From Tubulanus polymorphus (taxonomy: Eukaryota; Nemertea; Palaeonemertea; Tubulaniformes; Tubulanidae): 64,000 bases of DNA. Below the pieces are notes generated by a model. That model was not told the DNA's origin. It saw only the letters and a program-made list of their open reading frames with translations, and searched no databases. The stretch is taken from the NCBI RefSeq assembly GCF_964204645.1, contig NC_134028.1, forward strand, positions 3,384,501-3,448,500. The letters are read 5' to 3'. Positions within the stretch are counted from its first letter, which is position 1. Each line of letters begins with the position of its first letter. Both the position numbers and the translations under genes were made by a program. This document shows positions 54,793 through 64,000 of this stretch, one piece after another.

Positions 54793-55872
54793 ATGAAAAT
54801 CATTAGATTGAAGCTCCTCGACTTCCCAGATTGCGGTGGGGTCTGCGCTCAGAGCGGTCGCACAAACTCTTCAAACAACTTTAAGATGAATTCTAGCGCG
54901 AATTTAAACTCATCGATGACGATGCAGCAAGAACCGAAGACTTTTTGGTTTTATATTGACCTGTATTTCGCGTACGGTGGTGCGGGAACCATTCTACCTC
55001 TGGGAACTCTGGGCAACATCGTCGGAATTATCTTACTGCGAGATAACGACCTCAGTCGGTACGTTGTGAATTTCATCTTCTTCCTACTGTGTGTCAATGA
55101 TTTGATTTCGTTGCTATTGAATTATCTGCCGTTAGTAATCGGGAGGATGTTAGGAGGCGATTTAGTCAACAGTAACATCTGGACGTGCCGAACAATCTAC
55201 TTCATGCGCATGACATTGACCTCGATATCGGCTTGGTTATTGTTATGCTTGTCGATCGAGCGCGTAGTGACTCTGAAAAAAACTTTTCCTAATTCAGCCA
55301 GCAGCCGTAGACGTAAACACATTTGGATCGTAACTATTATCATTCTATATATGTCTATGTTTCTTGTATATTCGCCCATGATTTATGCCGTAGACATGGT
55401 CGAAGGTATATGTCAACCGATGGACTATTTCATTCCACACTTGCAGAATTTTCTTTTGATGGACATGCTTATTTTTTCGATCATTCCTTCGATACTTTTT
55501 TGCGTCTTCAATTTGATCATTTTGCAGCACGTTTGGCATCGTCGTAACACCGTTGAACCTTTACCTACCACTAGTGCGACTATAAGCCGCGCTAGAGAAA
55601 GTGCCGCTACAATATGCGTTGTTACGATGACTTTGCTGTTCGTGGCTACTAGTTTACCTACGGTCGTGTATAATTTCCTAATTCCGGACTGGATGAAGAA
55701 AAAGGACCCAACCGAAAATCAGAAGAACTTATTCATTATGAGTTTGTTTTATCACATATTCTCGATGAATAACAGTTTGAATATTTATGTGATGTACATC
55801 ACCAGTTCGGTATACCGCAGAGAGTTAAAAAAGCTAGCGACAAAGGCATCAAAAGCAATATGCGGCAACTGA
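54793..55872 (+). CDS. Orphan class A (rhodopsin-type) peptide-like GPCR
   Basis: A 359-residue intact seven-helix receptor. Helices lie at about 57-83 (LGN, N75), 90-116 (VND, D103), 130-160 (C132; ERV at 156-158 in place of DRY), 177-200, 218-247 (P232), 270-297 (SLPTVV) and 313-339. Helix 7 has NIYVMY (330-335) instead of NPxxY. Helix 8 starts YRREL and a Cys (357) near the C-terminus could be palmitoylated. C207 in extracellular loop 2 can pair with C132. The N-terminus has Asn-Ser-Ser glycosylation sites (25-27, 33-35, 39-41). The first ATG is at 54793; Met32 (54886) is an equally plausible start, or the 5' end may be spliced. It resembles the large invertebrate sets of FMRFamide/TRH-receptor-like orphans. 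The ligand cannot be read from sequence. Confidence 0.8.
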   Translation: MKIIRLKLLDFPDCGGVCAQSGRTNSSNNFKMNSSANLNSSMTMQQEPKTFWFYIDLYFAYGGAGTILPLGTLGNIVGIILLRDNDLSRYVVNFIFFLLCVNDLISLLLNYLPLVIGRMLGGDLVNSNIWTCRTIYFMRMTLTSISAWLLLCLSIERVVTLKKTFPNSASSRRRKHIWIVTIIILYMSMFLVYSPMIYAVDMVEGICQPMDYFIPHLQNFLLMDMLIFSIIPSILFCVFNLIILQHVWHRRNTVEPLPTTSATISRARESAATICVVTMTLLFVATSLPTVVYNFLIPDWMKKKDPTENQKNLFIMSLFYHIFSMNNSLNIYVMYITSSVYRRELKKLATKASKAICGN

Positions 55873-58570
55873 AAAGTTCCCTTGAGTTTGTGCTAAACCT
55901 CTGTCCTTATCTGCTTCGGTCAATTAGTTGAAGAAACTTCGAGGAGAAAAACATCGCTTCCGATTTCGTGCCGACGGAAAAGGACAAAGAAAAACCAGAA
56001 TATGTGTGTAACTTGCAAATAACGGTTTATTCGTTTGAAAACTGACCTACAGTCATATCTATCATGTATTTACACTGCTATGGCTCTGATACAGTAAGAT
56101 TTAACAAATTTGCCGTATGATAATCATTCAATACATTTCAATCATCAATATTCCTCTATACATGTAGATCAGTTTTTCCTGAGGTTTAATCCTCAACGCT
56201 GACCAATGAAAATGTCATTAGAGCTTTTTGATTAGATTTTTAGGAGATATTGACAGCAGATTTCTCAGGTTATCGTGGCATTCTGTATCAACGAATAATT
56301 ACATATCGTTTAACTCTTAGTCCCCACTTGCGTGAAAACGTGTGGAATCTAGGTCAATATGACCCAATAACATTGGATGATATTTAACGGCCAAAATAAT
56401 GCATATTTTGTATAATTCATCATTATTTCCCCAAACCTCAAGGTGGAACTTATTTAAATCGTTCGGCACGACTTCGTGTACACAAGATATTTAATCGTAT
56501 GTTATTAGAAATGAAGCCACTGGTGCAGCTTTCATCATCCGATCATAGCAAATAAATGATATCAGGCGCCAGGTTCTTTAGACTACACGTAGTTTTAAAT
56601 TGAACCCCATGTGGTTTAATTGAATTCATAGTGAATCAAGTTAATCCCCGTGTTATAACGTTAAGGACATTTTTCTGAAGATCCTGTTCACGTCACATCG
56701 GTCGACATTTCGTTTTCACCAATAACCAACGTTTTGTATCAGTTCTCTATATAATATTCTATTTACAAATCTCAAAATTCGTTGTTATCATCTAACATAC
56801 GTGTGTGCAATGTTTAACATGTGTACAAATATTGAACATCTTTCAAAAGATACATAATAACCGTACATGATTATGTATATTGATATAGACCCATCATGCA
56901 TCATCAAAGCACAATATTGTTACGCTGGCGGCGAACACTTCAACTGAAACCAGTTCTACACGTAGAAAATTGAACTTAGTTTGAATCCAGATGAAATTTA
57001 CCCATAGCTGTGGATTTATAGGCGCATGTCCTTCGTCGTAAGAAAACAGCTATCTTCCTATCAATGTAGTTACCATGGTATGTATATAAGATTTTGTCGT
57101 GTAAAATGTGGATCTGTACGCAGTGCCCCCGGTTCTGATTGGGAGAACTGAGTTTTACTTGATTAAAACACGGGAAGACGGTTAAACACAAATACTACAA
57201 GGGGAAAGGAATTGTGGCAATGAATACTACCACAATAAATACACTATTTGGTATGTACATCCTAATTTCATTGTAAGTTATTACTCGTTTTTATGAGGTA
57301 AATAATTGGTTATGCTTCGAAGAAGAAATGATAAATTCGCCCATTTTTCTATTGCGAGTCGGTCGAGATGGAAATGGTTTAACATTGATAAATGGAAAGT
57401 AATAAATCCGACGTAGGATCTGTAGTACCCGTATCAAGTTAACTAGGATGAAGCGATGAAGACATTAATCAACGGGAGGTCAAGTTTTAAATAAGTCTGA
57501 ATTTAGAATTTTCATGTTGCGCATTTTCTCGTCCACACAATAAATAGGAATCAAGGATTTTGTGCTCGCAAGTTCCCCTCCTCGCGAGGGCGTCAACATG
57601 ATTTCCTCTGGTTACATATACAACAAGTACGGTAGTCCACGTGATATCACTGAAGGTATCAAGATATCACTCAACAAATTATACGATTTCATGGCGTATT
57701 CGGCTCTAATGATGTCGATGATAAATGATCGAACACACTTCACAACGTAACCTAAAACATTTTTCTCCCCCCATTCATGAAAAGCGTTCGTTTACGATTC
57801 CAATACATACCGCTTGCCTTCATAAAATACGTCATTCGTAAAATTCGCAGCACTATTTCAAAGCGGGTACAGGTACTCATCAGTTTATAGGATAATAAGA
57901 TTTCAATTCACGGTGGAAATTCAAAAGATTAGAAACGAAATTCATTTATCAAGGATTAAAATCAAAAGTTTCAAGACACGACGTTTTTGACCTTACCTCG
58001 AGAATCAATATCAATCAAAAAATAATTAAAATCGAAAGTTTAAAGGTACGATATTGATTAATAATTTCGTTTTTAATCTTTTAGATTTAATTCCGGGTCT
58101 TTTGATCTTATTGTATTCTCCACGTTTGGGTGTACGGGCTATTCTACAATTAACAAGATATTTCTAAACATTTGAACATTTCAAACTCTATTACAATCAT
58201 AATACTCGCACATAAAGACTTACGCCTCGATGTGTTACCGAATATTACTGTAAGATTTCGGCGAGGTTGTATCCAATTTCTTGCGTTACATCGCCAGTAA
58301 TCTGAATACTCTTGGTCTTAATATTCTTGGAAATCATCTCCCGGCATACGATACATTTTGAATACGGTGTTCCTACTTCGTGGAAGAACGGGGGTTTTAC
58401 CTAGTTTTTGTGTCATGTACAGACTTAGAAAAATGTTTGTCACCTATATATAAAATGTCATGATTCAACAACTATGCGCGAATACTTCGGATTATATGTT
58501 GTTCACGTTATGTAATGGATATATCTATTTGTAGTATATCTGCTACTATTGTAGAATTAAAAACCTAATC
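55873..58570. other. Intergenic between convergent genes
   Basis: It lies between the plus-strand GPCR and the minus-strand GluN2 gene, so it holds both 3' UTRs. AATAAA at 56551-56556 (plus) is a possible GPCR poly(A) signal. No clear signal was fixed for the GluN2 gene. The repeat at 57931-58010 is listed separately. Confidence 0.45.
57931..58010. repeat. Degenerate dispersed repeat, copy B
   Basis: It carries CGAAATTCATTTATCAAGG, then GACACGACGTTTTTGACC and CTCGAGAATCA, in the same order as 28313-28392. Confidence 0.5.
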
Positions 58571-59105
58571 TCATAAAACTGTTTCTTTTTCCATCGAAAC
58601 GCTATCTATGCCGTGATAAAGGTTTCCTTTGTGTTTGCGTTTTTTCAAGTTTTTGTCCCCTTTGGCACTTTCGGGACTGGGAACGCGTTCCTGTTGAATG
58701 CGGGGTGCTTCGCTATTCACATCCGCGCACGACACTGTGTTTATTAAAAGATCATCGTTGTCTTCGCCTCGCCATGTCGGCATCGCGCTTGAGCTCTTTT
58801 TCCTCATTTTCGGAGAATTGTTTAGTGACCTAGATTTTTTTCTGCTCGATAACGAATCGGGCGTTTGTCGGCCGTTGCCGGTACCCACACTGCGGGCAGG
58901 AGACGCCTCTACCGAATGCACATCGACGAATGTTGCCGAATCGTAACTCGGAGGAGGAGGTATCGAGTCTATGCTCTCTACTGAATGATGCTTGCTATAT
59001 TTATCTGGTTTAATGTATTTCCTATCGGTGCGACTATCCTCTGGATTGTGCTGGTTAGGTTCCTCTTTGTGCCAAGCTATAGCCGGTTGATCGATGCCAT
59101 GCTCC
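58571..59105 (-). CDS. GRIN2: GRIN2 terminal exon: cytoplasmic tail
   Basis: Acceptor ACTTTCAG; the first base completes a Gln codon. It encodes about 177 residues, hydrophilic and low in order: a PPPPSYDSA stretch (proline-rich, PPxY-like), basic Ser-rich clusters ([15 protein letters not shown]) and KKRKHKGN, ending MEKETVL then TGA. ETVL is a class I PDZ-binding motif. Serines next to basic residues are candidate kinase sites. Confidence 0.88.
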
Positions 59106-62100
59106 CTGAAAGTATATCGCAATAAACATTCAATCAAAAGTTATTTTATACTTCTCCTGAATCGAAGTGTACATCAAGGAGTAACACAAGTGCATTTATG
59201 AACCAATTTTCCATTTTGATAAACCGAAGCCAAAACTATAGAATGCAAACCTTAATGCGCAAGCAGTGGACTATGGCAATATATCATATACGTGTGTATG
59301 TTTTAAGTATAGAATAAAATCGATCATTAATAGGCTGCGCAGACAAATCATTCAAGCAAAATTTGTAATGCTTACTCAAAGCGGACGAGAGATTAAATAA
59401 CTTTTTCAACGTTGGTTTATATAATAATCTAGATTTGCGGTGACGGTTTGTGACTGGTAATCAGATCTGAGATACCATAGAATATAATAGCTATCGCAAC
59501 TCCACCCATGCTAAATCAAATACAAATGTGCGTCAAAATATCTACCGAAAGACAAGAGACATTACTTATATGGTTTCTTCAGGCTGCAATTTAAATAAAA
59601 TTATAATTTCCGTGTTAGTGCGGTGAATGGGCATTTTGTCGTTGTAAGTCAATTTCTCTGGTGCGTTTAACCAGTGAATTTTATCATATTGCCTTGAGCA
59701 GATTTAATATCTAATAAAGCTACCTTAGTGTATGTGACCTGCATTTGACTGCATATGACTAATATCTACCATTTTATCTTTGAACAGTTTTTTTTCAATC
59801 TCAAAGAAAAATCAATTGGAGTTTTCTTACTACCACTTATTTAAGACAAAAGAAAAAACGTTTAATGATTTCTCGTTCTCAGATATTTCACTTACTGCAT
59901 TTGTTTCTGAAGACGATCAACTTTGATCAACGCCAAATCTAACTCGTGTTTCGCTTTCCATAGTTGCGTCTCGCAGATCGGGTTCTTGCAGCGATGATGT
60001 CGCATCATTTCAGTGGTTTCGAATACTGATTCTTGGAAGGTTAATGATTTACCCATACTCTGAAGAAAGGTAGATGTATATCAACTGTTTAAGTTATTTC
60101 GATTGAATCTTCGTCTTTCGTGCCAGTTTTGTAGAAAATTTTTTCATTTAACAACGGGGACTAACTGAATTATTTATCAATTGCATTAATCAATTAATCA
60201 ATCAATCAAACGACTGATGGGCCCTGGGGGGTACCAAGATTTGAAAGATCAAGATGATTGATTAAAGCATCTTCAAAATGTGTAAAAAGTGCTGATTTCG
60301 GCGAACAACAATGGCTGTCAGTCCTAAGTGGGCTAAAAATGAAATTCTCTGAATCAAAATCGTAAAAAGATCTTTAGATGAAATAGATTTGACATAGAAG
60401 TTGATTGTCAAAAGAAACAGAAGAGGTTTGTAAATGGCCAACTTTGCTTGAAAATAACTTTTGATATGGAATCGCATCTTACCAAACTAATTAGTCCACA
60501 GTAACCACCTTTATCCCATTTACGTAATTTTGGTCGCACAAATTTGAAGTAAAAGTGTTCCAGTATCAGCAGTATTATGCCCAGTAGCATCCCTCCAGCT
60601 AGGAGGATGAAAGCGCTGGTAAAGTTTTTTATTTGAAGCGGGTGACTCGTGTCACCCTTTTCCGACGTCTTTTTACAAGCGCCACCCAACCAGAATTTCT
60701 GCAATCTTTCCAATGTTCCTAAAAGGCAATAGATTTATGTATTCGCCCGTATTCAAACAATTTACTATAATGGTCAGGTGAAAAAATAACCAATACTGAT
60801 TTAAGCTTCGTGAAGAAGCTTAGTAACGTTATCTGTATCGAACAAGGTCTTGTCTTTTTAAGTGACTTCACACAGAAAATAGCTACTTAGCTAGCACCAA
60901 ACCCAGTATATGAATTGAGAAAGCTTTATGTAATAATATTTCTTTGGCAAATACTACGTTGGTCGTTACCATCATTAGTCATTTTCACTAGTTCTTTGTT
61001 GACGCGCGGTATCCATTTCGATCCTTTCGGGAAGGCCACACCGTAGCCAGTCATCGCGTACCATTTACCGACAGTTCTCAGCTTACAAAGATCATCATGG
61101 GCCGCTCGGTACTGCAGTACCGTCGCATCGTAAATAAATGCGTCAATTTCCCTGTAAATACATATATATTATGATTTAAAGTGATCTGAAAGTTCATTCT
61201 TTCTTGATTAAAATGTTTTAAGATACTTTACATGTCTTTCACAGCCTTGACACCTTTGTCAACGTCGGACCTATTGAACTCTCTCATGTACTTGTACATT
61301 TTTGGATAATTCTTGATTAAATTCGTCTCGGTGCTACCGAATGGTACTGTTCCGAATCGAAACGGGGGCTTTAGACTCTTGGCATTCCTCAACTACAAAA
61401 ATACGGTTGTTCTAATAAGTGTTTTCGTCTTCAAGCATTGAATCTTTTCTAACTGAGCTGATTATATACTCATATGAATATTTGTAGCTGTTATGAGAAA
61501 TATGGCTATGATCTTACCCGCCAATCTGTAATTCCAGATAGATCATAAAAGTCTTCCTTGGCAATCATAAAAGCGGCTAAATTAGCTGTGTAACTTGCAA
61601 GGAATACGACGGCAAACAAAGCCCACACGCTGGCCATAAAGCGACTGGATACACCTCTTGGGTTGTCCGTGTTTACTGACGCTGCGAACAGCATGGCCCA
61701 TATCAACCAGAACGCCCTGAACAGCGAGAAACGATGCTCTACAAATAGAACGTTTCATATAAAATCTTAATATAACATATCAACGCATTACGAAACGTCT
61801 TAATTAAAGTTTGATTAATTCCCCCGATATGAATAGGTGTTTCGTTTGTCCGAGAATCAGCGTAAGGTGATGTGGGTGGTGTTACAAGAAGGAGCGGTAA
61901 GCATCGTTTATAGAGGAAGGGTTTACGAAGGCCGATGGAGCGATCACTTTTGTTTTACCTGTATTCCAGGTTTTATCTCGTTCGCTTACCTCTGATCGGC
62001 GTATTCCCTTGGTCCATACCATTGGGACTTAGCCAATCGAATATAAAGATGGCGGCTCCCGTGGCGTGTACACTGAATACAAGAATGAGACACCACGATG

Positions 62101-64000
62101 GATAGTCATATGGTTCTGAAATATAGAACGAAACAATCAACATTTAATAATAATAATAATTTATTTTCTTATAAAGCCCAAGTTTAAAACATAATCATTG
62201 CGCTTGACATTAAAAAGAAAACATACATAAAATAGAGACACATATAAAAAAAAAAAAATTTACATATTTTCATCAAAATTTTCATCATATTCTGTAATAT
62301 CTTTTCATATGAATCTATGGCAACGCTGAGCATCTGAACTCATGTTGCAGTTGCTTTTATCATGCTATACTCTAAATCTACACGTAATTTTACCCATCAA
62401 ATGCGATAGGTAATTATGATGACATTTATTAACACATTGCCGAGGAACACATAATTTTGTATTTATGTTACCACGCAAATAATGTCATTATCACGCTTTG
62501 TGTGGTTTGTTTATTCTGTTTATTTCTTGTTTTTTGTGAAATAAACTCATGTTGGTTGAAAAAAGACATTTACTAACAGTTTGAATTCCTTAATACCTTA
62601 AACAGGTGTAAATTATGCCTTATGTTAGTCAAATCCAGGCAATCCGTATTCAAAACAAAGCATATTTTAACTTATCTCTCTACTATCCATAAGATAGTTT
62701 TGTAGTACAGTCGTTTTGTTACTAATACACAGCGCAATCGTTCTCGCGAATTGCCGAACGAAAAGCTTACCGAGAAACGCTGTAGGAGATATAACACCGT
62801 CTCTGATCGCCACGATAATCGTTATTCCAGTTTCCAGGAAGGGAACGCTAAAATCCACCACCTCACTGCGCTCCGGGGTGATCTTCAATGACGTCATTAC
62901 CATGTCACCTTGTTTATCCAGCAAGGCACGAGGAAGTCCGTTCCATTCGTTATTCTAGAAAAAAAAACGATTGTACACCGAGTGCAAAAATTCTTACATT
63001 AATTCACCCAATTTATGATATTCAGCTCTCTTACCTTTTCTTTCGAACCCCATTTCTTGTCTTCGACTTGAGATAGTTCGAATTCGAAGCCAATTCTTTC
63101 AGCCAGTTTTATCATCAGATCGATACAGAATCCCGAGCAACATTGGTACAAAGTTGCGTTGCGAGTAGCGTTCGCCACACTGCAAATTATCAACATTATT
63201 GGAATACATTAAACAAAGGGCTTCAAATGACAATTATTAAGTGCATTTAGAATGTTTCTTTAAACTGCTCTCGTGATATTTGAAATTAGAAAAGAAAGGT
63301 CAATGTGTTAGAAACGACTGTACTACCTAACTGCTGTAAGTGTACAATGAATGACTGGTGACGTACCCGATGGTTTCATTTTTTGGTCTGACTCGACAGA
63401 GGATAGCACTCGGTGGACACACTCCTGTCACATTATCCGGATTGGCGTAATTCACGTACGGCGCCTCTTTCAACGTAATGACCTTGACATGGTAGCGTTT
63501 AGGTCGCCAGTTCGGTGGAGTCGTGCGGTCACCAGGCCACGTGATGTCCTGCATCTCTAAGCCTTTATCCGTCCATTTTCCGACCTACGAAAAATTACAT
63601 AATTGAAATAAATTGAATAAATCCAACTAGCAACTTGTTTTTCTTTGCCAACACTTATCGTCATTTTGCTTACCATTTCCCACCTCCTATTACGGTTCAG
63701 GTTCACCACTTGTAATTTGACCTCTTTAGGAGTGCCATCCTCGTTAAAATATGGAATATCTGTGGCTGGTTCCGTTGCGTTTTTCATAGCCCTAGCATGA
63801 TATTTAAAAAAAAACATAGCTCATTTCTTAGAAAGTACTCAAAGCTCCATACAGTGTATATCATCACACAATTCGATGTTGTTGATGTTTATGATTTTTG
63901 TTTGTTTCCCTTAAAAACTTACTCATATATATGCCTTCCATTTTTCCAGTGTATGTTCGCCGACGAACAATCTACATCCGGCAATAAAGCTTTCAAATTG
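58571..64000 (-). CDS. GRIN2: NMDA receptor GluN2-type subunit, 12 3'-terminal exons (5' part outside window)
   Basis: Twelve exons joined in continuous phase give 788 residues plus stop. The ligand-gated cation channel subunit binds glutamate and pairs with GluN1. In order: end of the amino-terminal domain; S1 with EAPYV, C-C pairs and [13 protein letters not shown]1 ([11 protein letters not shown]); pore loop M2 ([13 protein letters not shown]); M3 with the invariant [10 protein letters not shown]2 with [10 protein letters not shown] and DAFIYDA; M4 ([15 protein letters not shown]); a short tail. S-T and the Asp of YDA match glutamate-contact residues of vertebrate GluN2. The position equivalent to Thr513 is Lys. 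The pore loop has AA where vertebrate GluN2 has NN. The tail (about 230 residues) is far shorter than vertebrate GluN2A/B and ends ETVL, a class I PDZ ligand. GluN2 is favoured over GluN1 and GluN3 by [16 protein letters not shown] after M2, and the M3 context. Confidence 0.93.
59896..60059 (-). CDS. GRIN2: GRIN2 exon: membrane-proximal tail
   Basis: Acceptor CTTTCTTCAG, donor GTAAGTG, phase 0 in and phase 2 out. It encodes [13 protein letters not shown], then [20 protein letters not shown] and a heptad-like end ([13 protein letters not shown]) that may form a short coiled coil. The CKNPIC dicysteine block is, as I recall, also present in arthropod GluN2 tails. Confidence 0.88.
60483..60718 (-). 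CDS. GRIN2: GRIN2 exon: end of S2 and M4
   Basis: Phase 1 in, phase 0 out. It encodes [13 protein letters not shown], a short linker, and the M4 helix ([20 protein letters not shown]), then the basic start of the cytoplasmic tail ([11 protein letters not shown]). Confidence 0.93.
60970..61151 (-). CDS. GRIN2: GRIN2 exon: S2 ligand-binding lobe
   Basis: Acceptor TTTACAG, donor GTAACG (weak but in phase). It encodes [14 protein letters not shown], whose YDA aspartate aligns with the residue that binds the glutamate amino group, then [12 protein letters not shown], a hallmark of this lobe. Confidence 0.92.
61232..61392 (-). CDS. GRIN2: GRIN2 exon: M3-S2 linker
   Basis: Phase 0 in, phase 2 out. 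It encodes [20 protein letters not shown]; the Ser-Thr pair corresponds to glutamate carboxylate contacts in vertebrate GluN2. Donor is GTAAAG. Confidence 0.92.
61518..61738 (-). CDS. GRIN2: GRIN2 exon: pore loop M2 and M3
   Basis: Phase 1 in, phase 0 out. It holds the re-entrant loop ([14 protein letters not shown]) and M3 with SYTANLAAF, the gating signature. The loop carries two alanines at the asparagine positions that set Mg2+ block in vertebrate GluN2. Confidence 0.95.
61990..62115 (-). CDS. GRIN2: GRIN2 exon: M1
   Basis: Acceptor ATATTTCAG, donor GTAAGC, phase 1 in and out. It encodes the M1 helix ([20 protein letters not shown]) and [11 protein letters not shown], matching the FEYFSPVG-type block after M1 in GluN2. 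Confidence 0.92.
62116..62770 (-). other. GRIN2 intron, with (AAT)n run
   Basis: The longest intron between the ligand-binding and M1 exons. It contains an AATAATAATAATTTATTT tract (62143-62163) followed by TATAAAGC, a form common at the ends of invertebrate retroposons, and an A-rich run near 62248. No coding sequence. Confidence 0.6.
62771..62954 (-). CDS. GRIN2: GRIN2 exon: S1 ligand-binding core
   Basis: Acceptor TTTTTTTTTCTAG. It encodes [17 protein letters not shown] and [18 protein letters not shown]. The Arg of PERS aligns with the conserved glutamate-binding arginine. Lys (SLK) stands where vertebrate GluN2 has Thr. It ends at GVISPTAFL. Confidence 0.95.
63035..63179 (-). CDS. GRIN2: GRIN2 exon: S1
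   Basis: Phase 2 in, phase 0 out, acceptor ATTTGCAG, donor GTAAGAG. It encodes the [20 protein letters not shown] block, matching the CCKGFCIDIL motif of NMDA subunits, with two Asn-x-Thr glycosylation sites just before it (NAT, NAT). Confidence 0.93.
63367..63584 (-). CDS. GRIN2: GRIN2 exon: start of ligand-binding domain
   Basis: Phase 0 in, phase 2 out. It encodes [18 protein letters not shown], then [18 protein letters not shown], the usual entry into S1, and the paired cysteines of [10 protein letters not shown]. Confidence 0.92.
63674..63791 (-). CDS. GRIN2: GRIN2 exon: end of amino-terminal domain
   Basis: Acceptor CATGCTAG, donor GTAAGC. It encodes [20 protein letters not shown] and RNRRWEMV, corresponding to the FDENGD-type strand pair that closes the amino-terminal domain. 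Confidence 0.88.
63923..64000 (-). CDS. GRIN2: GRIN2 exon (cut by window edge)
   Basis: Encodes [18 protein letters not shown] and KNGRHIYE, part of the amino-terminal domain, ending at donor GTAAGT in phase 2. It continues beyond the right edge. Confidence 0.8.
   Translation of the reverse strand, partial: QFESFIAGCRLFVGEHTLEKWKAYI

Noticed and set aside
58571-64000. GluN1 or GluN3 identity for the NMDA subunit
   Set aside because: [12 protein letters not shown], the NPRG block after the pore loop and the GSTE block fit GluN2 better; GluN1 has ERAQYIEF-type sequence at the first site.

Overview
This is animal nuclear DNA: AT-rich, long non-coding stretches, GT-AG introns, microsatellites, tRNA-derived SINEs and DNA transposons. 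The recognisable genes (a GluN2-type NMDA receptor subunit with a short protostome-like tail, a RASD/Dexras-like GTPase, a ninjurin-like protein, an orphan peptide-type GPCR) fit an invertebrate bilaterian. I would guess a spiralian (mollusc, annelid or relative), but nothing here fixes the phylum. All calls come from reading the sequence; no database search was possible.

Layout. 1-11.7 kb has no gene I can support, but holds a (TA)n/(GA)n tract, a 7-bp satellite, two fold-back elements and a short palindrome. 11.80-12.44 kb (minus) is a single-exon ninjurin-like gene with a very acidic insert between its two membrane helices. 12.4-31.6 kb is intergenic, with a long (TA)n tract, a seven-copy 49-bp minisatellite, a 124-bp tandem duplication and a CRE/TATA cluster near 20 kb. 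31609-41083 is an apparently complete 9.5-kb DNA transposon: 12-bp terminal inverted repeats beginning CACTG, TA at both flanks, a 906-aa zinc-finger transposase-like gene, a second spliced gene resembling SAMD3-like accessory proteins, and several small elements nested inside it. Just outside its right end is a tRNA-derived palindrome with 11-bp direct repeats.

44.65-45.55 kb (plus) is the intact intronless RASD-like GTPase, with a candidate CRE and TATA box before its ATG. 45.6-54.8 kb is intergenic with scattered repeats. 54.79-55.87 kb (plus) is an intact seven-helix receptor. From 58.57 kb to the right edge (minus) are the last 12 exons of a GluN2-type gene, reconstructed with continuous splice phases: end of the amino-terminal domain, both halves of the glutamate-binding domain, M1 to M4, and a short cytoplasmic tail ending in a PDZ-type motif. 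Its 5' part lies beyond the window.

How they relate. RASD-type GTPases and NMDA receptors are linked in vertebrates through nitric oxide synthase signalling, but proximity here (13 kb apart, different strands) need not mean shared function. The most unusual items are the two-gene CACTG element, the acidic-loop ninjurin, the alanine pair in the GluN2 pore loop, and a dispersed 17-bp-arm palindrome present three times.
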